Below, one piece after another: positions 41,705 through 49,342 of a DNA stretch of 54,999 nt; within the stretch, counting starts at the first letter, position 1, and every line of letters starts with the position of its first letter. A program made the translations under genes and the position numbers. Source of the DNA: Thioglobus_B sp964558405 (GTDB lineage: Bacteria > Pseudomonadota > Gammaproteobacteria > PS1 > Pseudothioglobaceae); assembly GCA_964558405.1 (NCBI GenBank), contig CAZLDG010000005.1, positions 1 to 54,999 of the forward strand. Reading direction: 5' to 3'. The notes beneath the pieces are model-generated. The model was not told the origin of the DNA. It made no database searches and saw only the letters and a program-made list of their open reading frames with translations.

Positions 41705-41758
41705 CTTGACTAAAACCCTATTTTTTATAGGTTATCCGCCTAAGTCAAGTTGTATAAT
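41705..41758 (+). promoter_or_regulatory. Promoter with nested palindromes upstream of peroxiredoxin
   Basis: Perfect -10 TATAAT (41753-41758) in TTGTATAATGG. Upstream, CTTGACT (41705-41711) pairs with AGTCAAG (41743-41749), and inside it CCTAT (41717-41721) pairs with ATAGG (41727-41731). The arrangement upstream of a promoter suggests a regulator site, possibly redox-responsive. The spacing does not match the OxyR consensus. AGGAG-like GGAGT at 41781-41785 is the ribosome-binding site. Confidence 0.5.
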
Positions 41759-41791
41759 GGTTGTTTTTATTGATTTTATTGGAGTAAGTCT

Positions 41792-42391
41792 ATGAGCGTT
41801 TTAGTCACACAACAAGCCCCTGATTTCACAGCTGCTGCGGTATTGGCCGATGGCACGATTGTTGAAGATTTTCAGCTGTCTAGCTTAAAAGGCAAAAAGA
41901 TCGTTATTTTCTTCTACCCACTGGACTTTACCTTTGTTTGTCCATCAGAGATCCTAGCGCACCACCACCGCGTGGCACAATTCGCAGAAAAAGGCGTAGA
42001 AGTGGTTGGTGTTTCAATTGACTCGCAATTTACTCATAACGCTTGGCGTAATACCTCAACCGATGACGGTGGCTTGGGTGCGATTGACTTCCCATTGGTC
42101 GCTGATGTAAATCACGCGATTGGTGAGGCTTATGGCATTATGCATCCAGCGGGTGTGGCGCTACGCGCTTCATTCTTAATCGACGAGAACTTTGAAGTAC
42201 GTCACCAAGTGGTGAATGATCTGCCTTTGGGTCGTAACGTTGATGAGATGTTACGTATGGTAGATGCACTAGATTTCCACACTGAGTTTGGCGATGTATG
42301 TCCAGCGGGTTGGAATAAAGGCGATGAGGGCATGAAAGACACGCCTGAGGGTGTGGCTGCGTATCTAACCAAGCACGCAGAAGAACTCTAA
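41792..42391 (+). CDS. Typical 2-Cys peroxiredoxin (AhpC/Prx1)
   Basis: Reduces H2O2 and organic peroxides. 199 residues. Peroxidatic Cys50 in DFTFVCPSE, conserved Thr47, resolving Cys170 in DVCPAGWNKG, and a C-terminal helix as in robust or intermediate Prx1-type enzymes. No ahpF adjacent. Followed by a tiny membrane protein and a rubredoxin; rubredoxin can act as electron donor in peroxide-reducing systems, so the grouping may be functional. Confidence 0.95.
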   Translation: MSVLVTQQAPDFTAAAVLADGTIVEDFQLSSLKGKKIVIFFYPLDFTFVCPSEILAHHHRVAQFAEKGVEVVGVSIDSQFTHNAWRNTSTDDGGLGAIDFPLVADVNHAIGEAYGIMHPAGVALRASFLIDENFEVRHQVVNDLPLGRNVDEMLRMVDALDFHTEFGDVCPAGWNKGDEGMKDTPEGVAAYLTKHAEEL

Positions 42392-42431
42392 CTCATCTTT
42401 GGCTTTATAAATTCACATAGGGAGAGAACAG

Positions 42432-42539
42432 GTGGATATTTATAAAAATCTCGACAGCATCAGTGCGTTTGCTTTTTGGCTAATTACACTGTCAATGTCG
42501 GCTTTGGTTGGTACTTTAATCTGGAAGATTTTCTTCTAA
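42432..42539 (+). CDS. 35-residue single-span membrane protein (GTG start)
   Basis: A short open frame with AGGGAGAG (42419-42426) just upstream of GTG 42432 and stop at 42537. N-terminal MDIYKNLDS is polar, residues 11-31 form one membrane span (SAFAFWLITLSMSALVGTL), and it ends WKIFF. Placed between peroxiredoxin and a terminator, hence the second gene of that transcript. Length and pattern resemble small respiratory-complex subunits such as CcoQ/CydX, but identity is unknown. Confidence 0.65.
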   Translation: MDIYKNLDSISAFAFWLITLSMSALVGTLIWKIFF

Positions 42540-42562
42540 ACAAAGACCAATAAACAACAAAC

Positions 42563-42588
42563 AAAAAGAGGGGTTCGCCCCTCTTTTT
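42563..42588 (+). terminator. Terminator after peroxiredoxin unit
   Basis: AAAAA, GAGGGG (42568-42573), TTCG loop, CCCCTC (42578-42583), TTTTT. Strong. Confidence 0.93.
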
Positions 42589-42607
42589 ACTTATATGGGA
42601 GATAAAA

Positions 42608-42781
42608 ATGGATTATAAAAAATTAAAATGTTTGGTTTGTGACTGGGTATACGATGAGGCCTTGGGCGCACCGGCGGAAGGTTTGGAGCCAGGCACCAAA
42701 TGGGACGACATTCCAGCAGACTGGGTTTGCCCGGTTTGTGGCGTAGGCAAGGACCAGTTCGAGATGGTGGAAATCGAGTAA
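42608..42781 (+). CDS. Rubredoxin
   Basis: 57-residue one-iron electron carrier. Four Cys ligands at 8, 11, 41 and 44 (LKCLVCDWVYDE and WVCPVCGVGKDQFE), the standard rubredoxin pattern. GGGAG at 42597-42601 precedes ATG 42608. Lies after a terminator and 36 bases before leuB. Missed by length filters of 60 residues. Partner unknown; the peroxiredoxin upstream is a candidate. Confidence 0.96.
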   Translation: MDYKKLKCLVCDWVYDEALGAPAEGLEPGTKWDDIPADWVCPVCGVGKDQFEMVEIE

Positions 42782-42817
42782 AATATTGATTTTTTAAGTT
42801 TTACTCAAGGAAGTCTC

Positions 42818-43891
42818 ATGTCAAAAGTACTCGTATTGCCAGGTGATGGTATTGGCCAAGAAATTGTTGCGCAAGCACTTAAAGTGATCGATTATCTTAA
42901 TGATAATGCCGAGCTTAATATGGAGTTGGTACACGGTTTAATTGGCGGTACGGCTTATGACGAAACCGGCTCTCCATTGCCACAAGCAACCCTAGACGCT
43001 GCACATGATTGCGATTCAATTTTGCTTGGCGCTGTTGGCGGTTATGAATGGGAAGCTCTAGAGCGTGATCTTCGACCTGAGCGTGGTCTATTGGGTTTAC
43101 GCGCGGAGATGGATTTATTTTCAAATTTGCGTCCAGCAATCTTGTATCCACAACTGGCCGGTGCTTCAACCCTAAAAGAAGAAGTGGTTTCAGGCTTGGA
43201 TCTAATGATTGTACGTGAGTTGGTGGCCGGTATTTACTTTGGTCAGCCACGCGGTGTAGAACAGCGCGATGGTCAAAAATACGGTTTTAATACCGCGACT
43301 TATTATGAGTCTGAGATTGAGCGTATTGGTCGTAGTGCATTTGAAATTGCACAAAAACGTGACAAGCGTGTTTGTTCAGTGGATAAGGCCAATGTGCTTG
43401 AGGTTTGTGAGCTGTGGCGCGACACCATGGAGCGTGTTGCCAAGGACTATCCAGATGTAGAACTCTCACACATGTATGTGGATAATGCCGCCATGCAATT
43501 GGTACGCGCACCAAAACAATTTGATGTGATGGTGACTTCAAATCTATTTGGCGATGTGTTATCTGATTGTGCGGCGATGCTCACCGGCTCTATTGGCATG
43601 CTGCCTTCGGCTTCTTTAAACAAGGATGGTTATGGTATGTACGAGCCAATTCACGGCTCTGCACCAGATATTGCTGGCCAAGATCTGGCCAATCCACTGG
43701 CCACGATTCTATCGGTTTCGATGATGCTTCGATACTCACTGGATCAGGCTGAGCTGGCTGATCGTATTGACCAGGCGGTTAATACTGTTTTAGACCAGGG
43801 TTATCGTACTCGTGATATTGCCGCTGAAGGTGACAGCGTGGTTGGCACCTCACAAATGGGTGATTTGGTGGTAGCAGCACTAAAGGGTTAA
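42818..43891 (+). CDS. leuB: 3-isopropylmalate dehydrogenase
   Basis: NAD-dependent oxidative decarboxylation in leucine synthesis. 357 residues. LPGDGIGQEIVAQAL at the start, LGAVGGYEWE, RPAILYPQLAG, VRELVAGIYFG, VDKANVLE, MYVDNAAMQLVR, LFGDVLSDCAAMLTGSIG and PIHGSAPDIAG. AAGGAAG precedes the ATG. leuA, leuC and leuD are not adjacent; a glutaredoxin gene follows after two bases. Confidence 0.97.
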   Translation: MSKVLVLPGDGIGQEIVAQALKVIDYLNDNAELNMELVHGLIGGTAYDETGSPLPQATLDAAHDCDSILLGAVGGYEWEALERDLRPERGLLGLRAEMDLFSNLRPAILYPQLAGASTLKEEVVSGLDLMIVRELVAGIYFGQPRGVEQRDGQKYGFNTATYYESEIERIGRSAFEIAQKRDKRVCSVDKANVLEVCELWRDTMERVAKDYPDVELSHMYVDNAAMQLVRAPKQFDVMVTSNLFGDVLSDCAAMLTGSIGMLPSASLNKDGYGMYEPIHGSAPDIAGQDLANPLATILSVSMMLRYSLDQAELADRIDQAVNTVLDQGYRTRDIAAEGDSVVGTSQMGDLVVAALKG

Positions 43892-43893
43892 AG

Positions 43894-44133
43894 ATGGAAA
43901 TTATCGTTTACTCAACCAATAGCTGCCCAATTTGTGTCAAAACCAAAGACCTGCTAAATAAGTGGGGCCTGCCATTCGAGCAAAAAATGATCGATGAAGA
44001 CCGTGCGCTATTGGCGGAGTTTTCTAAGGTGACAGATGGGGCGCGTATGGTGCCGCAAATTGTCATTAATGGTAAGCATATTGGGGGTTTTAGCGACTTA
44101 ACCGAGTTGCACATGGACGGCTTTTTCGATTGA
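43894..44133 (+). CDS. grxC: Glutaredoxin (GrxC type)
   Basis: 79-residue dithiol glutaredoxin. Active site Cys11-Pro-Ile-Cys14 (NSCPICVKTKDLL), cis-Pro region ARMVPQIVINGKHIGGF and Asp in SDLTEL. Reduces disulfides and glutathione mixed disulfides. Starts two bases after leuB, so translationally linked to it. Confidence 0.93.
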   Translation: MEIIVYSTNSCPICVKTKDLLNKWGLPFEQKMIDEDRALLAEFSKVTDGARMVPQIVINGKHIGGFSDLTELHMDGFFD

Positions 44134-44161
44134 TATTGTCCTGAATTAAGGCGATCCCGTC

Positions 44162-44794
44162 ATGTTAGATATTACCCCTGAGCTGCTAACCAACCTGCAT
44201 TGGATTGCTTTGGTTGCGGTGGTGGTGTCCTCAGCCTCAGGTGTTTTAAAAGCCGGTTTTCGTCAATTTGACTTATTTGGTGTGGTCATTATTGCCATTA
44301 CCACAGGTCTGGGCGGCGGTTCGCTACGCGACATGCTGCTGGGTCAAGAGGTTTTCTGGATTAAAGATCAAATCTATTTCATTGCCTCGTTCTCGAGTGC
44401 ACTGATTATCTTTGTTTTAGCTCGCACGATTAAGGTGTCTGATCGTCTGTTTTTATTGCCAGATGCAGCCGGTTTGGCAGCCTTTTCCATTGCTGGAACC
44501 CTAAGCTCGCTAATGGCAGGTGCACCATGGTTATTGGCCAGTTTTATGGGGGTGGTTACCGGAATTATGGGCGGTATTTTCAGAGACGTATTGTGTAATG
44601 AGACGCCACTGGTATTTAAAAGCCCGTTGTACGCCACAGCAGCCTGGGGCGGATCACTATTATTTATTGCCTTGTTGTCGTTTTCGATTCACCCAAGTGT
44701 GGCAGCCATTGCCTCGGGTTTGTTGATCTTTATTGCGAGGCTGTTGGCGCTAAAGTATAATTTAGGCTTGCCAAAATTTCGATTCAAGGAGTAG
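44162..44794 (+). CDS. TRIC/YadS-family membrane channel
   Basis: 210 residues, about seven membrane spans, built from two homologous halves (UPF0126). Diagnostic Gly-rich bends: GLGGGSLRDMLLG in the first half and GIMGGIFRDVLCNE in the second. Prokaryotic TRIC proteins are trimeric cation channels; physiological role unclear. Starts 28 bases after the glutaredoxin gene and three bases before the carbonic anhydrase gene. Confidence 0.93.
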   Translation: MLDITPELLTNLHWIALVAVVVSSASGVLKAGFRQFDLFGVVIIAITTGLGGGSLRDMLLGQEVFWIKDQIYFIASFSSALIIFVLARTIKVSDRLFLLPDAAGLAAFSIAGTLSSLMAGAPWLLASFMGVVTGIMGGIFRDVLCNETPLVFKSPLYATAAWGGSLLFIALLSFSIHPSVAAIASGLLIFIARLLALKYNLGLPKFRFKE

Positions 44795-44797
44795 AAG

Positions 44798-45379
44798 ATG
44801 ACCGATGCGGTTAACAATCCAGATTTACAAAAATTATTAGCGGGTAATGCACGTTATGTTGCCTCAAGCCTAACTCACCCTAACCAATCCGCTGAGCGTC
44901 GTGATGAATTGTCTCAAGGCCAACACCCGTTTGCCATTATTTTGAGTTGTGCCGATTCTCGTGTGCCACCTGAGGTGGTATTTGACCAAGGTTTGGGTGA
45001 TCTATTTGTGGTACGTGTGGCTGGCAATGTGGCTGATCCGGTGGTGATGGCGTCAATTGAATACGCGGTTCTACACCTGGACGTGTCATTGATTATGGTG
45101 ATGGGGCACTCGCAATGTGGCGCGGTTGGCGCGGCCTGTTCTCGCGGCGAGTTTGATGGCCATATTCCAAGTTTAATGACAGCGCTAGAAGGCCCGTTCC
45201 AAAGCGTTAAAGATCAGCCAGGTGATCTGGTACAAAATGTGACATTCGAGAATGCCCGCCAAGTCAGCGAGCAATTAAAACAAACTGGCAATCAATTTGC
45301 GGATTTAGTGGCTGATAATAAGCTGACGGTTGTGCCAGCTTATTACGAAGTGGAAACCGGTAAGGTCTCGCTACTATAA
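44798..45379 (+). CDS. Beta-carbonic anhydrase
   Basis: Interconverts CO2 and bicarbonate; 193 residues, cytoplasmic (no signal peptide). Zinc ligands Cys51, His104 and Cys107 with Asp53-Arg55 dyad in LSCADSRVPPE and GHSQCGAVGAA. FVVRVAGNVAD is conserved. In an autotroph it supplies CO2 for fixation or bicarbonate for carboxylases. Close behind the TRIC channel gene, suggesting joint expression. Tail overlaps the opposing gene by six bases. Confidence 0.96.
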   Translation: MTDAVNNPDLQKLLAGNARYVASSLTHPNQSAERRDELSQGQHPFAIILSCADSRVPPEVVFDQGLGDLFVVRVAGNVADPVVMASIEYAVLHLDVSLIMVMGHSQCGAVGAACSRGEFDGHIPSLMTALEGPFQSVKDQPGDLVQNVTFENARQVSEQLKQTGNQFADLVADNKLTVVPAYYEVETGKVSLL

Positions 45380-46330
45380 GTCTTTTGCCTCAACCTCTAA
45401 TAACATGCGGTTGAGGTGTTTACCCATTTGTTCTTCATAGCTCACCCAGTCGTGATATTCGCCTAGTCGTGCGTGGGCACCTGGTTTGATTTCGTAGTCG
45501 GCCAAATCTTCATCATAACCACGGAGCGCTTCTTCTTTCAGTACCTTTAAATAAGTAAGATAAGGCACCAGTGCTTGATCTGCGTTGCCCGATGGACCGT
45601 GACCAGGTACGTAGTGTGAGAGTTGCAGGTCTTTGGCGTATTCCAAGGTGATGATGTTCTCGTGCATATCAGAAGTGCCGCCAAATCCACCAAAGCGTTT
45701 GTTCACACCATTATCACCCAAAAATAGTGTGCTAGAGGCCACATGTTCAATCATGATGTCGGTATCGGTATGCGCCTTATTGTCCACATTGTAGTGAATT
45801 CTAAAGGTTTCTCCCGCCATACTAATTTCTTGCAAGTGTGTGGTGCCATCGGTTGGATAGGTGGCAATCGTACCATCGGTCGCGCCACCGGTGTAATCGC
45901 TCATCAACTTCACCCAATTTTCGCCCGCGCCGTTTTTGGCTTGTGCAATCATCTGTGGATGCGCGTAGATTTTGGCATTGGGGTACTTCTCAATAATGGC
46001 ATGATTTCCCAGCCAGTGATCACCATGGACGTGGGTGTTGAACACACCGACAATTGGCTTATTAGTGACTTTTTCAATCTCTTCAATAACCTTGCGACCG
46101 ACATTTAACGCGCTGCCTGGATCCACCACAATCACCCCTTTATCGGCAATAATAATACCCGGATTGTTCATAAAACCTTCGTTCTCGACATTAGGCACAC
46201 CCAAAGGGCCATGCATAATTTGCACCTGTGGGTTTAGTGCTTCAAATTGATATTCACCGACGTTATCGATAACCCAAGCATTGGCCGATAGTGTGGCACT
46301 TAGCGCGATGGCTAATAGACTTTTTTTCAT
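45374..46330 (-). CDS. Exported metallo-beta-lactamase-fold hydrolase (SoxH-like)
   Basis: 318 residues with a signal peptide (MKKSLLAIALSATLSANA). Binuclear metal motif NTHVHGDHWLGN (His100, His102, Asp104, His105) plus DNKAHTDTDIMIE and YVPGHGPSG carrying further ligands. Resembles SoxH and periplasmic quinoprotein-associated hydrolases; a role in thiosulfate metabolism is possible but no sox genes are near. GGGAGAG ribosome-binding site. Divergent from nudE, sharing a 53-base region. Confidence 0.82.
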   Translation of the reverse strand: MKKSLLAIALSATLSANAWVIDNVGEYQFEALNPQVQIMHGPLGVPNVENEGFMNNPGIIIADKGVIVVDPGSALNVGRKVIEEIEKVTNKPIVGVFNTHVHGDHWLGNHAIIEKYPNAKIYAHPQMIAQAKNGAGENWVKLMSDYTGGATDGTIATYPTDGTTHLQEISMAGETFRIHYNVDNKAHTDTDIMIEHVASSTLFLGDNGVNKRFGGFGGTSDMHENIITLEYAKDLQLSHYVPGHGPSGNADQALVPYLTYLKVLKEEALRGYDEDLADYEIKPGAHARLGEYHDWVSYEEQMGKHLNRMLLEVEAKDL

Positions 46331-46353
46331 AACTCTCTCCCAAAAAACAATGC

Positions 46354-46376
46354 ATCATTGTACCAAATGATATAAT
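46354..46376 (+). promoter_or_regulatory. nudE promoter, apparently leaderless, with dyad
   Basis: Perfect -10 TATAAT (46371-46376) ends seven bases before ATG 46384, so the transcript should begin at or next to the start codon. ATCATT (46354-46359) and AATGAT (46366-46371) form a 6-base inverted repeat touching the -10. No -35 consensus. Confidence 0.5.
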
Positions 46377-46383
46377 CCAAATC

Positions 46384-46935
46384 ATGCAGAAAAAGCCAGT
46401 TGTCACCAATATTAAGGACATTGCCACCACGCGACTATTTAATATTCAGTCGATGGATGTGGAGTTTTCTAACGGACAGAAGCGCCAATACGAACGCCTC
46501 AAGCCGCCAGGCGAGGGAGCGGTATTGGTGGTGCCGATGTTAGATGATGATACAGTACTGATGATTTATGAATATTCGGGCGGTACTGATCGTTATGAAC
46601 TGGCCTTAACCAAAGGTAAGATTGATGCCGGAGAAACCCCGATTGAAGCGGCCAATCGCGAGTTGATTGAAGAGATTGGTTATGGCGCCAAGCGTTTGCA
46701 ATTTATCAAAAGCATGAGTATTGCCCCAGGCTATCAATCTAATATTACTCACATTGTATTGGCACAAGATCTTTATCCGGCTGAGGCTGAAGGTGACGAG
46801 CCTGAGCCACTAACCGTGGTTGAGCATAAGCTCTCTAATCTAGAGCAGTTGGTTTATGATCAAGATTTGACCGAGGCTCGTAGTATTGCTGCTTTGTATA
46901 TGGCCAAAGAGATGATCAAACAGCAAAGTGATTGA
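46384..46935 (+). CDS. nudE: NudE-like Nudix hydrolase
   Basis: 183 residues. Complete Nudix box in GKIDAGET, AANRELIEEIG. Surroundings (YELALTKGKIDAGE, SMSIAPGYQSNITHIVLAQDLYP) match NudE, which hydrolyses ADP-ribose, NADH and diadenosine polyphosphates. E. coli NudE is of similar size. No Shine-Dalgarno sequence; see the promoter entry. Overlaps aat by eight bases. cysQ, often its neighbour in other gammaproteobacteria, lies 4 kb away. Confidence 0.9.
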   Translation: MQKKPVVTNIKDIATTRLFNIQSMDVEFSNGQKRQYERLKPPGEGAVLVVPMLDDDTVLMIYEYSGGTDRYELALTKGKIDAGETPIEAANRELIEEIGYGAKRLQFIKSMSIAPGYQSNITHIVLAQDLYPAEAEGDEPEPLTVVEHKLSNLEQLVYDQDLTEARSIAALYMAKEMIKQQSD

Positions 46936-47587
46936 CATCCCTGCTGAGTTTATTCTAACTAGCGCACAAACACCTTTTCCCGATGTTGAATTGGCACTTA
47001 AAGAGCCTAACGGCTTGATTGCTATTGGTGGGGAGCTCAGTACTGAACGCTTATTATCAGCCTATCAAAGTGGCATATTTCCTTGGTATAGTCAGGGTGA
47101 GCCGGTTATTTGGTATAGTCCTGATCCACGCTTGGTCATGACCCCAAATCGACTCCATATTTCTAAAAGTTTGGCCAAAACCCTGAAATCAGCGCGTTTT
47201 GAGGTGCGCATCGATCAGGACTTCTCTGCGGTTATTAAGCAATGTCAAACTATTGAGCGCAAAGATCAGGACGGCACTTGGATTGATAATGATATGCTCA
47301 GAGCCTATACACAACTGTACCAACAAGGTTATGCGCGCTCGGTCGAGGTCTATCAAGACCAGGCGCTAGTAGGCGGTTTGTACGGCGTGTCACTGGGCAA
47401 GGTTTTCTTTGGTGAATCAATGTTTTCACGCACGCGTGACGCTTCAAAAGTGGCCTTGGTGCACCTGGTGCAAAATATGGATTATCAGCTGATTGATTGT
47501 CAGGTGGAAAGTTCGCACCTCAAAAGCCTTGGCGCCTATAATATCGGGCGTTCTGCCTTTATTAAAACCTTGGGGGAATTGCTGTAA
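46928..47587 (+). CDS. aat: Leucyl/phenylalanyl-tRNA--protein transferase (GTG start)
   Basis: Adds Leu or Phe to N-terminal Arg or Lys for the N-end rule degradation pathway. 219 residues. Starts with GTG in the end of nudE. Signature PNGLIAIGGELS, LLSAYQSGIFPWY, WYSPDPRLVM, GLYGVSLGKVFFGESMFS and SLGAYNIGR. clpS/clpA not adjacent. Confidence 0.96.
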   Translation: MIDIPAEFILTSAQTPFPDVELALKEPNGLIAIGGELSTERLLSAYQSGIFPWYSQGEPVIWYSPDPRLVMTPNRLHISKSLAKTLKSARFEVRIDQDFSAVIKQCQTIERKDQDGTWIDNDMLRAYTQLYQQGYARSVEVYQDQALVGGLYGVSLGKVFFGESMFSRTRDASKVALVHLVQNMDYQLIDCQVESSHLKSLGAYNIGRSAFIKTLGELL

Positions 47588-47626
47588 AATAGCGCTTAAG
47601 TTTTTTTTAATTTTCGGAGTAAACAG

Positions 47627-47797
47627 ATGAAACAATCAATCAAAGTATTAACCCTAGTAATCACAGCATTGGTATTAGGCGCTTGCGGCAAAATGGGCGA
47701 GCTAGAGAGCGTTAAAACTCAAGCCATTGATAAGCAAACTACACAGCAAGTTGCACCTGCACCTGAGATGCAGATTATGCCGCATAACTCTAAGTAA
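47627..47797 (+). CDS. lptM: Small LptM/LppL-type lipoprotein
   Basis: 56 residues, too short for common length cut-offs. Signal MKQSIKVLTLVITALVLGA then lipobox Cys20 (LGAC-GKMGELE), then a polar tail with QQVAPAPEM. CGGAGT (47615-47620) precedes the ATG. Placement directly before lysA matches lptM (yifL) or lppL in other gammaproteobacteria, where LptM helps LptD mature. The usual CGxxGPLYxP pattern is only partly kept (CGKMGEL), so the assignment rests on context and size. Confidence 0.75.
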   Translation: MKQSIKVLTLVITALVLGACGKMGELESVKTQAIDKQTTQQVAPAPEMQIMPHNSK

Positions 47798-47802
47798 CAC
47801 AT

Positions 47803-49047
47803 TTGCAGCACTTTTTTTACAATCAGCAACAACTTCAGGCAGAATCGGTTGAGATAGGCGAGCTGATGGCGCGTTATGGCTCGCCACTTTATGTGTATTC
47901 ACGCTCAGCCATTGAAGACAATTGGCGTGAGTTTGACCAAGCCTTTGGTGCGCGCGATCACCTAGTGTGTTATGCAGTTAAGGCCAATTCTAATTTGGCC
48001 GTACTTAATGTGTTGGCCAAACTGGGCGCAGGTTTTGATATTGTTTCCATAGGTGAGCTGGAGCGTGTCTTGGCTGCGGGCGGTGACGCCAATAAATGCG
48101 TATTTTCTGGCGTGGCCAAAACAGCCGAAGAAATCAAGCGTGCGCTTGAGGTGGGGGTGTATTGCTTTAATGTCGAGTCAGCCGCGGAGCTTGAGCGTAT
48201 CGAGGTGGTGGCTGCCGAGATAAACACCCAGGCACCTGTTTCCATTCGTGTTAATCCCAATGTGGATGCCAAAACCCATCCGTATATCTCTACCGGTCTC
48301 AAAGAAAATAAGTTTGGCGTAGATATTGATGATGCCATTGCTCTGTACGTAACAGCGCAAAGCCTAAGTCATATACAAATCAAAGGCGTGGATTGTCATA
48401 TTGGTTCACAGCTGACTGAGGTCTCGCCCTTTATTGATGCGCTGGATAAGGTTCTAGACTTGGTATCAAAACTACAGGATTTGGGCATTGAAATTGCACA
48501 TTTGGATTTAGGTGGCGGTGTAGGCATTCGTTATGATGACGAACAGACCATTGATATCCAAGCCTATATTCAGTCTGTATTGGCTAAAACTGGCGATATG
48601 AAAATTATCATCGAGCCAGGCCGAGCGATTGTGGGTAATGCGGGTGCTTTTATCACTAAGGTCGAGTTTTTAAAACAAAACCCCCATAAGTCTTTTGCCA
48701 TTATTGATGGCGCTATGAATGATTTGTTGCGTCCTGCATTTTATAATGCTTATCACCAAGTATTGCCAGTGGTGCAAAAGGATCAGGGTATCCATGCGCA
48801 ATGGGATCTGGTGGGCCCGATTTGTGAAACCGGTGATTTCCTAGCCAAAGATCGAGAACTAACCCTGGAGGCTGGCGATTATCTGGCGATTATGTCATCA
48901 GGTGCTTATGGTTTTACCATGAGTTCAAATTATAATTCCAGACCGCGTGTGGCCGAGGTAATGGTTGCCGGCGAGGCGCATCACCTTATTCGTGAGCGTG
49001 AAACCATTGCTGATCTATTTGACAAGGAGCACATCGTCAATGACTAA
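47803..49047 (+). CDS. lysA: Diaminopimelate decarboxylase (TTG start)
   Basis: PLP enzyme making L-lysine from meso-diaminopimelate. 414 residues from TTG 47803; the N-terminus MQHFFYNQQQLQAESV aligns with the family start and no ATG fits. PLP Lys60 in VCYAVKANSN, HIGSQ, LGGGVGIRY, EPGRAIVGNAG, catalytic CETGDF and YGFTMSSNYNSR. dapF, often next, is absent; yhbY follows with an eight-base overlap. Confidence 0.96.
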   Translation: MQHFFYNQQQLQAESVEIGELMARYGSPLYVYSRSAIEDNWREFDQAFGARDHLVCYAVKANSNLAVLNVLAKLGAGFDIVSIGELERVLAAGGDANKCVFSGVAKTAEEIKRALEVGVYCFNVESAAELERIEVVAAEINTQAPVSIRVNPNVDAKTHPYISTGLKENKFGVDIDDAIALYVTAQSLSHIQIKGVDCHIGSQLTEVSPFIDALDKVLDLVSKLQDLGIEIAHLDLGGGVGIRYDDEQTIDIQAYIQSVLAKTGDMKIIIEPGRAIVGNAGAFITKVEFLKQNPHKSFAIIDGAMNDLLRPAFYNAYHQVLPVVQKDQGIHAQWDLVGPICETGDFLAKDRELTLEAGDYLAIMSSGAYGFTMSSNYNSRPRVAEVMVAGEAHHLIRERETIADLFDKEHIVND

Positions 49048-49342
49048 ACTAAGTAACAATCAAAAGAAATTCTTACGCTCTATGGGCCATAGTCTCAAGC
49101 CCATTGTGATGATAGGTCAACACGGTCTGAGTGAAAATGTATTGGCCGAACTTGAATCTACCATGACCAAGCACGAGCTGCTTAAGATTAAAATTCGTAC
49201 CGATGATCGAGAGCAGAAACAACAGATGATCGATCAGATTATCAAGTTTTCACAGTCACACTTGGTACAAGTGATTGGCAATGTGATTGTTATTTATCGC
49301 GCCTTTGATGAAGAGCCGCAAATCATTCTGCCAAGAAAATGA
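49040..49342 (+). CDS. yhbY: CRM-domain RNA-binding protein YhbY
   Basis: 100 residues, one CRM domain (MTKLSNNQKKFLRSMGHSL, PIVMIGQHGLSENVL, LLKIKIRT, GNVIVIYR) with the GxxG-type loop. Associates with pre-50S ribosomal subunits. The ATG at 49040 has AAGGAG at 49024-49029 and lies in the end of lysA; a longer upstream frame is rejected. Overlaps lpxB by four bases. Confidence 0.93.
   Translation: MTKLSNNQKKFLRSMGHSLKPIVMIGQHGLSENVLAELESTMTKHELLKIKIRTDDREQKQQMIDQIIKFSQSHLVQVIGNVIVIYRAFDEEPQIILPRK

Noticed and set aside
41717..41731. OxyR binding site at prx
   Set aside because: CTAT and ATAG are five bases apart instead of seven and the outer ATAG/CTAT pair is absent.
48965..49039. Longer YhbY start inside lysA
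   Set aside because: Out-of-frame reading of lysA; ATG 49040 has AAGGAG and gives the usual length.
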